The position numbers and the translations under genes are program-made. 64,000 nt of DNA from Anseranas semipalmata (lineage: Eukaryota; Chordata; Aves; Anseriformes; Anseranatidae), in assembly GCA_013399115.1 (NCBI GenBank), contig VXAA01007203.1, forward strand, positions 1 through 64,000, read 5' to 3'. How positions within the stretch are numbered: the stretch's first letter is position 1; each line of letters starts with the position of its first letter. This document shows positions 27,166-38,190 of this stretch, one piece after another. A model generated the notes under the pieces. That model saw nothing but the letters and a program-made list of their open reading frames with translations. It made no database searches and had not been told where the DNA came from.

Positions 27166-27190
27166 AAAAAAAAAAAAAAAAAAAAAAAAA
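27166..27190. repeat. Poly-A tract (25 bp)
   Basis: Run of 25 A with no retroposon body that I can recognise upstream. Confidence 0.93.
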
Positions 27191-28440
27191 CCCACAATGT
27201 CCTCTCTTTTCTCTATAGCCTGCTTTTGTTTTAAACTAGGAATATAGCATTTTTGTATTTATTGGCGTCAAAACACTTTTCCTTTGGGAAATCATTGTCT
27301 ANACAGCTTCCTAAAGCAATGAGACTATTTTCTAATCACCTGATCCTTATGTTTGTTCATCATTTCCTAAAACTCCTTGAAACACAGTGGATAGTTTCAA
27401 ATGAATTTGACAGCACCAGAGATCTTAAACAGACAGGTCCCTGGACATTTCACAACAGAAAAGGGAGACCCACAGTTTGCTCCCAACAGAAGCAAAGGTT
27501 ATTGAGCACAGTCTGTGTTACCCACCAGAAAAGTCCACAAAGGACACCAATAAGGCATCTCAGCTTGACCAGTTCTACTGCTCAAAAATAGCTCGGTGGC
27601 TTTTTGACTTCTATTTTTTTCTAGTTGGCCCTTATCCTGCCTTGCTTTTCCACATATATTTTCAAATTTCTATTTTAATTTCTGCCTTCATGTGAATACA
27701 TATATTTTTAATCAGCTCACTGTATCAGCGGCCATCATGCTGGCAATGTGTTGACTGATCACTCCATAAATAGAGCATTTCTAATGTTGCTGGAGGCACT
27801 TCAGCATTTTGAATCACTTTCCGCTTTACTGTATCACTTTAAAATAACAGAAGTGATGGCCTGTTTTTCCTTCTGAACCGCCAGCCATGGCAGGGTTGGG
27901 AGGTCCTTGGCAAGAGGCCTGCAGAATGATTTCTGATTCTTTCTCTCTCTTCTCTCCTTCCCTGGATGAAATGTCCTCCAGCTGACATTTGAGAGCCCAA
28001 AATATTTTGAATGAGCTTGTATAGCCACTGGAAGTGAACCATGATTGAAAATGTGGTGATGCTCTAGCTACCTTTTCACCCTGAAACTGAACACAAAGGA
28101 AAACAATTAGCGAGAAACCTTGATTTAATTAGAGATTTAAGAAGAAACAATTAGACATTGCGAAGGAAGAGGTCTGGAATGATGTTAGGAACAGTTAAAG
28201 AATAAAAGTCTGAGTGTAAAAGAAATCGAAGCTGTCACATGGCAGAGATTCATCTCATTTTTAGTTTTAACAAATACAGGTTTCATCAGTGGATAGACCT
28301 GTCACTTTGGCATGTAGACCATGGTCCTTGGCAATGGACTTTTCCTTTCAGTATTCTGTGCCACAGAAGTCACTGTGCCACAGCTTACACGCTTAAGAGT
28401 GCCTCAAACACTCCCATGTGTCCTCTTAGTTAAACACTTT

Positions 28441-28983
28441 TGTCCTGTTTTCGGCTGGGACAGACTTAATTTTCTTCCTAGTAGCTGGCATGGTGCTGTG
28501 TTTTGGATTTAAGAGGAGAACACACTGGTGTTTTAGTTGTTGCAGAGCAGTGCTTACACAGAGCCAAGGACTTTTCAGCTTCTCCTGCTGCCCTGCCAGC
28601 AAGGAGGCTGAGGGCGCACAAGGAGCTGGGAGGGGCAGAACCAGGACAGCTGACCCAAACTGGCCAAAGAGATGTCCCATACCACATGGCATCATGCGGG
28701 ACAATAAAACTGGGGGGAAGGTGGGTGGCCACTGCTCAGGGAGTGCCTGGGCATCAGTCAGCAGGCGGTGAGCAATTGCATTGTGCATCACTTGCTTTGT
28801 ATATTCTTTTATTATTTTTTTTATTGTTGTTTTCCCTTCCTTTTCTGTCCTGTTAAACCATCTCTATCTCAACCCATGAGTTTTCAACACTTTTTTTCCA
28901 ATTCTCTCCTCCTCCCACTGTGGGGCAGGGGGGAGTGTGCAAACGGCAGTGTGGTGCTTAGCTGCATGCCAGGATAAACCACA
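28441..28983 (+). mobile_element. Solo LTR of an avian endogenous retrovirus, plus strand
   Basis: Begins TGTCCTGTTTTCGGCTGGGA and ends AAACCACA, so the ends obey the TG...CA rule. The body follows a common avian LTR: CAGTGCTTACACAGAGCCAAGG, GACAGCTGACCC, TCTCAACCCATGAGTTTTC and GTGGTGCTTAGCTGC blocks. A possible TATA-like AATAAAA box lies near 28703-28709. No viral genes flank it, so it is a solo LTR left by recombination. I see no clear target-site duplication. It belongs to a different family from the LTR at 45781-46572. Frames of about 120 codons inside it are chance. Confidence 0.85.
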
Positions 28984-29869
28984 ATAACTTACCAACACCC
29001 ATCACCATCTTTACACTACAGTAGTATATCAAAATCATTAGCTACATCCAAGGTTTGGTACTTATCATTTTGCAACGATGTGTGACACCTGCCTTCCTTC
29101 TATCTCCTTCACATGTGAATAAATAACTTTGAGGAGGTTATTTAGTGACCAATATTGGAGATGTTTTGGACTTTTCTTTGAATCACTACTGTGGGAGATA
29201 AGGTATGATTTCAAATCAATAAATCTTGATTGGACATCTACTCATGAGATCAAAGCCAGGAACTGTAAAAAATATATATATAAATATTCACACTGGAGGG
29301 GAAAAGAATCATTTCAGCAGTCTGGATAACTAGACATGGTAATAGATTACCAGAGGATGTAGAGCGTTCTTCATTGCAGGACACCCTGTCTTTAATATTG
29401 GTTTGTTCTCCAACAATGTTCTCCAGTTCATCCAGAAATTGTTGGATCTAGAGCTGGGTAAGATCCTTTATCTAGTGTTATGCTGGGTATCAGACCAGAC
29501 AAGTCGTAACAGTCCATTGTGGAATGAAAAATTTATGACACATATCAAGTTCTACATTTCCAGAACACAGAATATTCTCCCCACAGGAATAGTTAAAGGG
29601 TTCTTTGTTTGTTTTGTTTTGTTTTGTTTTTGTGTTCCAATTTTTGTTTTTGTGTTCCAATATTTTTTCTGCCAGTCTGATCTCCAGAAGATTTCCTGAG
29701 GTTGGTATTTGTTTATATTCTCATATAGTTCTAAGATGCTTCCTGTCCCAATTTAGAAACTGTGAATAATGAATTCTGTTCAGTAACCCTTAAAAAGTTC
29801 TAGTAGTTGATTATCTTTAATATTAAAAAGAAACTTACACCAGATTTCTTGTTTGAATTTATCTAGTTT
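28984..29869. other. Unique noncoding sequence
   Basis: AT-rich, with a 20-bp tandem duplication at 29621-29660 inside a GTTTT-rich stretch. No gene seen. The left limit of the neighbouring old LINE is uncertain and may begin before 29870. Confidence 0.5.
29621..29660. repeat. 20-bp tandem duplication
   Basis: Units 29621-29640 and 29641-29660 match at 19 of 20 positions and both end TGTGTTCCAA. Confidence 0.9.
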
Positions 29870-30610
29870 CAGTTTCCAGATAGATGCTGTCATACCTTTG
29901 TTGCATGGGCTGAATAGCCTGTTCCTGATGTAAATTCTTTATAAGCTGTGATCAAACAATTTCTTGACCTTGTTTTTGATAAGTAGGCTCTGTTCTTTTA
30001 ATTTTAAACCAAACTCCAACCATTAATTACTCTTATAGCCTTTCTCTGAACCCTCTCTAATTTATCAACTTCTTTCCACTGTAAACCAGGCCATAATCTC
30101 ACTAGTGACAAATGCAGAATTAGCACAACTTTGTCCAAATTGAGCATCCATGTTTATGCCTCAAGGAATCACATTAGCCCTTTTTGTCCCTTGCATTGAA
30201 GTAGGAGCTCATATTTGCCTGATTATCTGTCATGAGTTTTTCTCAGAGTTACTGCTCTGTATAAGCCCTATAAAGGATCAATCCACTCTATATGTTAATT
30301 TTTAAGATGGAGTCAGCCCCTGATGGGTGAATGATCTGTCTTATTTGCTCTTAGGTATATGTAAAAATTTGACTTTATTGAAATATACACTATTTGTCTG
30401 AATACAGTTTACAAAATGATCCATGTGTCACCATACCAACAATGCCATCCTTCTTACTTAGATTCCCCCAGGCTTAGTGACATCTATAAAATTTGATAGC
30501 TATGGTTTATTCCCAGCCACTAACAGGGTGAATGTGTTTATATTGTGAAGGGACAAAAACTGATCTTTGCAGAAGACCACTGTAAATAATTACCTGGGAC
30601 AGGACTGACA
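29870..30610 (-). mobile_element. Ancient CR1/L3-type LINE relic, minus strand
   Basis: On the plus strand this reads as a decayed reverse complement of CR1/L3-clade ORF2. The order of recognisable blocks is kept: CCTTTCTCTGAACCCTCTCT (30041-30060), AATCTCACTAGTG (30094-30106), ACATTAGCCCTTTTTGTCCC (30171-30190), GAGCTCATATTTGCC and, further right, GGCTTAGTGACATCTATAAA. The last (30471-30495) lies where the FADDTKL catalytic box is expected on the minus strand, now mutated. A GGGAC...CTGATCTTTGCAGAAGACCACTGTAAATAA block at 30549-30589 matches the next conserved region. There is no open frame. The limits are approximate. Confidence 0.75.
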
Positions 30611-33582
30611 GAGCCTGTATTATCTTATAGAAGAGCAGTTGCAGAGAGGATTTCCCATTTCTCTATCTACAGTGGAAGACAATTCCAAATCTATTTTCTG
30701 CTGAGAATCTCCAAGGTAAAATAAGGAGAGGAGGACTGTGTTTTTCCCTCAAATCCTGAGAGATGCAATATGGTTAAATAAGAACTTCAGCTGCACAAAG
30801 ACGTCATCCTCCAACAAGAAGATTTAATGACACAGTAGTGTGGGTTGAAGACAGCAGCCTACTCAATGAATGACAGGAGTGAGCTGTTGCTACCTGGCAG
30901 ATGCTTTCAAGGGAAGTCTATTAGCCTTACCTCCTTGCCTGGCCAGATTCTAATGTCTTTTTCTGCTCCCTTTTTTCTGCTCCATTGCTATCACTTCTGT
31001 TCCCCAAGAGCTGGGATGCATCAGAGTAAGAGAAATTTGGTGACACCCTTGGATCAGTAAAGGATCAAATCTTTATGGTTATTCCTGCTCTTTTGTGTGT
31101 CCGAACCACAGAAAAGACCACTGGTCTGTACTGACCAATGTGCCATGGGAAAAGTAAATGGGAATGGGAAACGTTTGTACTTTTTGCTCTGGAGAGCCTC
31201 CATCTAGCCTGGCCTCCCAGGCAGAGCCACACCAAGCGCTGACTGGAGAACTCATGGCATTTCAGACGTGTGGCTGCCATCAGCCAGCTGAGACATGCCC
31301 TGACCTCCACTAGTTTTCCAAAATCACTCTTAGCTTACAAGAAAAAGGTATCTCAGATGGAAACTCCCGCCCTGTAATTAACTAAATTTATATGGGACAA
31401 ATTCCATCCTAGGTGACCCTTAGCCAAACTTCTAGTCTTCCTTTAAAAGCCAGCTGAAGCCTACAAGGGAGGAGGAACAGACCAAAGACAGGAAGCAACA
31501 GAAATTATCCCAGCTCTCCCAATTTACCGTTAATTGATGCATCCTTTGGATGATCTGGGACTATAACCCTGAAGTTTTTTAAATGCTTTTATTTATTGTA
31601 GTAGCTAGCTATGAATCAGTGCCCCTATTTTTCTGGGTTCTACATAACAAGAATATATAAATGAGCTTATATGATCCGCTAATAAAAAGATAGACCCTGC
31701 CATGAAGAAATGAACATCCAAGACCTACTTTAATTACAGGTATAATTACTGCAATGGGGCATTCTTTTATGCAAAATGCATACTACAGGAAGCCTCTAGG
31801 AAAGCATTCAGACTGGTTTATTAGCCAGTTGTTCTGATTTTCTCCCTGCTTTTCAGGCATTATCTGTATGGATATAAGTATTTTTCTGGAGGTATAACCA
31901 TATCCACGTGAAAAGTAACACTATTTCATCTCCGCATAGTGGCAATACCGCTTGCAGTGTACCAGACCTCAAGTAACACTGTTGCTATGGGTTTTTGAAA
32001 ATCCATCTCACTGGTACGAAATGCATCTGTTTACATTAGGAAACATACAGCAAAGTTCATTCACAACACACAGAATCCACACACCAAAGTTCATTTAGAT
32101 AAGAGTGAGGATGTTAACTTAAAACAGAAAAAACATTCTTAATTAACACATTTTGTGGATGCAATTGTTCTAGATTAAACAAGTCATATGACAAATGAGT
32201 CTCTGAAATGGATTTAATTCACCTGAAACAAGACTGTCTTGTTCTAGAAAATGCATATCCACAGGAGGAATTGATAAAGGTGAACCAGTCTGGATTTGTT
32301 TCCCAGTGAAAGAAGCCATTTCAAAGGGAGGAGTACTTAGCTTTTTGAAATTGTCCCTCATGATGGACCCATGAGGATGGGGAACACTTCAGAACCATTG
32401 TACTTGGTTTTGAACTGTTCTCCAAATTTTGTTTTATTGTCTTTTGGATTACTTTTTTTCCTCACCAAACTGGAAATAATTGCCTGTGATATCCAAATTA
32501 GTCTGTATAATTTTTATCAAGAACATTTGTAATTTAAATTGGATCTGCTAAAGGAGGGGGCTAAAAAAAAATATGTTCATTTCATGCTCATTATGTATCT
32601 CAGTGAGACTGATGACATTTTAATATTAACATTGTTATGGGTTCCATATANTATTCCAGACTCAGCTGATTGGAACCTAGTTATTCTTGACAATGGAAAA
32701 TCAATTGGTATTCTAATTAAAAAGAGTAGCACATAAATAAATAAAACGATAATAATAAAAAAAAAAAAAAGATTGTATTCCATATATTAGATGAAAGCCT
32801 GTGTTTATTCCTTTCGAGGCATCTCCTCTCGTTTTTCATTTTTTTTTCCCAATTACCTAGTTTGGACTTTGGCCTTGAGCTGGAAGAGCAAAGATGCTCC
32901 ATAAGATCAAGAAAGCACAAGCGCGAAACAGTGCCATTAAAGGAAGTATATCAAAACCTTCAGGAAGGGGGTGTAAATGGAAGTAAGAGGTGAACTCCCT
33001 CTCACAGGCAGACACACTGACTCTATTGAGGAAATTATTTTCATGAGAAAGTCTTAAAGTTGATTTTGTTTGCTTTATTTGTAAAGGAAAAGTCAAACAG
33101 AATTCCCTTTTCTCAACTTCAGTTGAAAAAAAGGTTTCAGAAACTATATTTTTCTGCTGCCCTCCTCCTGCCCCCTTTATTTTCTCTTGGCATCCTTTTA
33201 CCTAGGAATAAAGTAAAGAAAAAAAAAAAAGAAAGTAAAATAGAGCAGAAGGAAGAAAAAATATATACATTTTATTTCAGCATTTTTAAAAGGAGAAATA
33301 ATTCATCCTCATAGAAAGATAATTCTTCTTAAATGATACTCTGTGAGAAAGGTTTCTGCTCTAGATCACAGCTTCTCTAGAACCTTCATCTCTGAGCTCT
33401 GTGTGTCTCAGAAATAATGTTTTTTTTTAGTTGGCCTTATGACATCTTTCCCTAAGATGACAGGTGTGAGAAAACAAGACTAAAACTCTATTTGCTGACC
33501 GCAGCACAAATTCTCCTATCAACTGTGGAGAGCTTTGGATCGGGCCAGCTGCAGATGGGAATCATGATGCTTCATGAGCGTT
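30611..33582. other. Unique noncoding sequence
   Basis: No gene or recognisable transposon. A-rich stretches lie at 32757-32770 and 33220-33232, and an N at 32651. The short frames present have no domain. Confidence 0.55.
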
Positions 33583-33970
33583 TTTAGCCTGGAGAAGAGG
33601 AGGCTCAGGGGAGACCTTATCGCTCTCTACAGGTACCTTAAAGGAGGCTGTAGCGAGGTGGGGATTGATCTCTTCTCCCACGTGTCCAGTGATAGGACGA
33701 GGGGGAATGGGCTAAAGTTGCACCATGGGAGGTTTAGGTTGGATATTAGGAAAAAATTCTTTACTGAGAGGGTTGTTAGACATTGGAACAGGCTGCCCAG
33801 GGAAGTGGTGGAGTCACCATCCCTGGAGGTATTCAAAAGACATTTAGATGTAGAGCTCAGTGATATGGTTTAGTGGAGGGCTTGTTAGTGTTAGGTCTTA
33901 GGTTGGACTAGGTGATCTTGAAGGTCTCTTCCAATCTAAATGATTCTGTGATTCTGTGATTCTGTGATTC
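33583..33970 (+). mobile_element. CR1 LINE 3' fragment, plus strand
   Basis: Begins in the last part of CR1 ORF2: the plus frame 33574-33873 opens with [20 protein letters not shown], the conserved end of the reverse transcriptase protein. It continues through the 3' untranslated region with GGTTTAGGTTGGATATTAGG and ends in ATTCTGTG octamers. It is the longest plus-strand CR1 of the window and close to the copy at 13112-13388. It is 5'-truncated and inactive. Confidence 0.96.
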
Positions 33971-34209
33971 ATATCTAAAGCAATGCAACTGAAACATTTA
34001 AGCAACATCAGGACCTTAACAAGAACAGGAAGCCTTTCATCCAAACCAAGAAGTTCATGACTAATGTTCAAACTATGTGCTTGGCTCACAGCTCTATAAA
34101 AGCTCTCCCTCTGTAAGGATCTGTCTTTGCCATTCCAGACCAGTACATGAAGTGTATTAATACATCATGAGCTTAGAAGAAAACATCATTCACTGACCAT
34201 AGCTGTCTC

Positions 34210-34508
34210 CCTGGTGGTGCAGAGCAAAGGGAGAAGCAGCCACAGAGACAAGTGCTGACAAGGAGAATTCTGATCTGATGTTAAGGGGGAATAAAACTAA
34301 GTGTGGGCAAACATTGAAGAAGGTGCCCAGAGAAGCCATGAGATCCCCATTCCTGTAGATAATTAAAACTTGACTGGTCATTTGAGCAAATGAATCTGAC
34401 TTTGAAGCTGAAATTAATTTCAAAATCAGCTTTGTTTTGAGCAGGTGGTTGAAGCAGACCTCCAGACTTCTCTTCCAGACTCAGACAATCTGTTATTCTG
34501 TGATCTTT
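34210..34508 (+). mobile_element. Old, diverged CR1 3' fragment, plus strand
   Basis: Weak but ordered CR1 blocks: AAGGTGCCCAGAGAAGCCATG (34321-34341), CCCCATTCCTG, GAGCAGGTGGTTGAAGCAGAC and CTCCAGACTTCTCTTCCAGAC. It ends in TTATTCTGTGATC, a decayed octamer tail. It lies about 240 bp after a much younger CR1 in the same orientation. The left limit is approximate. Confidence 0.72.
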
Positions 34509-35549
34509 TCACCTGTTCTCCAGCCTGTAACAGGTCAAAGTGGTCCATGTCAGGACATTGCATTGTCCCTTCTGGATTTCATTACAACAGTGAAGAAGTG
34601 AATTAAAAAAAAAAAAAAAAAAAAGAGGAGGGAAGAGATCAGAGACACAGAGAGCAAAACCTGCTCTGGGACATCACAACTGCAGTGTAAACTGTGTCTG
34701 AGTTTTTCAGTGTAGCTCCCCAAGCAATTTAAAATGGTGTGAACAAGTATTGCTGCTAAGAAAGGGAAATGTTCCACTTTGCTGCTCTTACCCATTTTTA
34801 TCTAGAAGATCAAGACTAATATAAGTAGAGTAGAAGGTAGGGGGAGAAGGAAGAATGAAAGAAAAATAGAACTGTCAGAGAAGCATCAGGCTGGAAAAGA
34901 GTTATTAGTGAATTCGCCCAAAGATCAGTCCTGGTATTGAATTTACTTTTTTTTTTTTTCATTAATCACAATGATGCAAAAATCAGGATAGTCTTCAGTT
35001 CAATGCACAAATTTAGGAGGCATTTTCCCTACCAATAGGGATCGAGCTATCACAGAGAGAGAAACAAATGACCTTGAGGATTACGGTATTCAAAACGAGA
35101 TGAAATTTAGCAGCAACAACTGCAAGGACCAGTAGCAAGAACATGTGCTCTAGGGAGGGAGCTAATCAGCTGGAAGTGATGGAGAAGACACTTTCTGAGG
35201 ATGTTAATCAAACTCAGTGGGGTGAGATCTCTCTCATTTAACAGTCGGGATCTGCAACACAGGTGATCGCACCAAAGCTAATCACCCCCAAATCCCTTTT
35301 TAGTCAACAAAAATTGACTTAATGACTTAATCATCTAACTAAATGCTGATATCTTCTTCTAGGTGAGAAGAATAAATAGCACCTTAAACATCACTGATTT
35401 TATTGACTCGCTTTGTTGAGCCAAGGGAGTTTAGCATAACTTGTGCCAAGATGGATGCCTCCATTCTAGTTACTCACTGTTAACCGGCCTAATGTGACAA
35501 ATGCAGCCCTGGGAAGCAGTCAGTGAAATTTGGGACAGAGTTAGAGAAT
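34509..35549. other. Unique noncoding sequence
   Basis: Contains a 20-base A-run at 34605-34624. No gene seen. The part near 35210-35360 reads like possible conserved noncoding DNA but lacks firm support. Confidence 0.5.
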
Positions 35550-35935
35550 GAATCATGAAATCATAGAATGGTTTGGGTTGGAAGGGACGTTACAGATCAT
35601 CTAATTCCAACCCCCTTGCCATGGGCAGGGACACCTCCCCCTAGATCAGGTTGCTCAAAGCCCCATCCAACCTGGCTTTGAACACTTCCAGGGATGGGAC
35701 ATCCACAGCTTCTCCGGGCAACCTGTTCCAGTGCCTCACCACCCTCACAGTGAATAATTTCTTCTTTATATCTAATCTAAACCTACCCTCTTTTAGTTGA
35801 AAACCATTACTCTTTGTCCTATCACCACACTCCCTGACAAAAATTCCCTCCCCAGCTTTCCTAGGTAGTACCCTTGAGGTGCTGCAAGACTGCTATAAGG
35901 TCCCCCCGGAGCCTTCTCTTCTACAGGCTGAATGA
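35550..35935 (-). mobile_element. CR1 LINE 3' fragment, minus strand
   Basis: Starts with a reversed octamer (AATCATAGAATGG). It then has GGTTGGAAGGGACGTTACAG, CCAGTGCCTCACCACCCTCA and a TCTAATCTAAACCT block and ends in the reversed ORF2 end near CCCCCCGGAGCCTTCTCTTC. It is 5'-truncated. Confidence 0.95.
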
Positions 35936-38119
35936 TATTATCAAGTCTCAAGTACAACCTAAAGTGGACCATCATGTGCAGTTCCCATCACCCATGTTTG
36001 CAAAGAACAAATTCCATCATGACCTTGTACAACAAAAACTATGAGGATTTTCAGGGAAAGGAGAACCTCTCTGATCCAATGAGATGACTAGGTGAGCCGA
36101 GTTCATGCAGCTGAACAAAGCAATGCCTGGGCATGAGTTGACCGCTGTCTATAAATACACTGGAGAGTGGAATGCCAAGGAATGAGAAGAACTATTTGAA
36201 CTGAAGGACATTACTGGCAAAAGAACAAATAGATCTAAATTAGTTATGCATAAATGCAGGAGAGAAATTTGAAGGAGATTGCAGCTGATTAGAACAGCTT
36301 TCCATTTGGAGAAATAGGGGCAAACACTATTTATGTTAAAGTTTATTTAAAAAGGGATTTGGAGGCATAGTGGGCCTTGCCAGCAGGGCACCAGATGTAG
36401 TGCACCAGGAGGTTCAGAACCAGGTACTCATATCACCTCATGGGACATCCTTCATGCATGAAAGACCATCCACCTATAATAGCAGATGAACTTGCTCCAG
36501 AGGTCAGACTAACAATTCTTCCTGGCTTTACTGAAAAGTGCAGTAGAATTCAAATAAAGGTAAAATGTAATAGCCCCACAACAAGTTTAAGAGCTGCCAC
36601 AGGGCTAAAACACCCAATGCAGTGGAGGAAGTAGAATGTGATCCTGTAATACCTGCAGTTGGTCAGGGTTCCAAAATTGTATCCCGCTGGAAAAAAAATT
36701 CATTCCATTACCAAAAACAACAATACTGCAGTGTCAGATCAAGCACTGTCTTAGAAAAGTTCCTCAAAGAAATCCCTCTTTTTCTGGTCACATCCTATGT
36801 TTTATGGAAGAACAAATTGCAGTTCTTATTCCAGTTACTGTCCATGAGCTTGTCAGAACACTCTTTGTGGAGGCAGTGTCAACATGCCACTCTTCCCAGA
36901 CATTACCTAAATATTTCCAAACAATTCCTCCTTTATCTCACACCTCTGTTTACCAGTAGTTTCTTAAGCGTTCCCCAGCCCTGTTTAGTGATGGATAAAA
37001 TTAACTACACAAATATGGACAGATTAACCAGCTTGCTCATTTGACTTTATTATTATGCTGAATTGCCTTTAAGTTCTTTGCCCAGCTTGAGTTTGGCTGC
37101 CACTCAACCAAGGTGCCAGAAGAGTTGAAAGCCATGACGGCTTTTGAGCCAATAGAAGGATAAATCCCCTCTGACAGAATCAGTGTCTCTTGCTAATTGT
37201 TTCTGGCTCCTCCTGACCAGCAATTATTTTAACAGCCCAGCTAAGTTAGCTGTGATGATGCGATATCAGTATCAATCACATTAATGACCCATCTGCTAGG
37301 GAAGCCAAGGCAAACTATTACCAAGACCAACTTTATCCTATAAGAAGTCTGCATGGCTCTCAACAAACACCTGTATCATTTGTAAGTTAGAAAGAAGTTG
37401 ATTCATGTCTGTGTGATGTTTGTAACCATGCAGAAGTTACACCCATCCTGTCTAAATGTAGGCTTTTACCACCAGCATTTAGTCTAGTCTTGCTGAAATC
37501 AGTAATGAGAAACAGGGACCTCCAGGTGGCAAGTCAGGCCACCAGTGAGCTGAATTGTCCCAGGAAGACACTCATCATTCATTGATGGAAGCTGAATAGG
37601 CCCATAATGTAGGTACTTCATTTCAGTGCTTAAAATCCGGTGGGTTGAATCTGGGCCTCTGTGCATTGGGAGTATAAGAGCTAAATTCAGCAACATCACA
37701 CTGTTATAAAAGTCTGTTCATTTTAAATATTTTTTCTGGCCCCTATCACTGGAATGACACAGTGCCTTCTATTTATTAGAGTGTTTATCCTCGTGCCCCC
37801 ACTCAGGGTAAGGCAAGTGTTATTATTAGGCTTGGTTGAAACATCAAAATTCTGTTTTGTAGAAAATGTCAACATTTTTAAATCAGGTTTTGCTACAAAT
37901 TAAAACAAAAATAGATATTAAAATACAATTCTAAAAACTGGATTTCTAAAGAAGACCCTCTTTTGGAAAATTTTCTCAGAATTCTGAGACGTCCATTTTC
38001 AGTTCTGTTTATTACCAGTATATGGTGTGCATTTTCATTTCATGGGAGCAGTAATTAGTGTGCTGTCCAGATTTTTAATGAGATTATTCTTACCCACATC
38101 TCGAAACTTCTAAAAAGCT

Positions 38120-38190
38120 TGTGCAGTTCATCCTTTTGTACAGACAGGGAAAATGAGGCATAGATAAATAACTTGGTAACTAAGAGCTTA
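38120..38190 (-). repeat. Possible MIR/L2-type relic, minus strand
   Basis: TTGTACAGACAGGGAAAATG followed by AGGCATAGATAAATAACTTGG resembles the reverse complement of the 'CAAGT-ACTT-AACCTCTCTGTGCCTCAGTTTCC' region shared by MIR and L2 elements. It is short and decayed, so the family is uncertain. Confidence 0.5.

Larger units (their letters stand above)
18527..28440. other. Unique noncoding sequence, microsatellite-rich
   Basis: About 9.9 kb with no recognisable exon. It holds CTTT, GGAT and AAC microsatellites, several A or T homopolymers, a possible SINE relic near 26.5 kb and a possible conserved noncoding block near 27.7-28.2 kb. Overlapping short frames on both strands show no domain. 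Confidence 0.55.

Noticed and set aside
28503..28856. 117-codon frame inside the solo LTR
   Set aside because: The LTR is noncoding and its sequence explains the frame. No domain.
36622..37044. 140-codon plus-strand frame
   Set aside because: No domain, low-complexity hydrophobic ending and no splice or promoter context. It is not part of a known repeat either.
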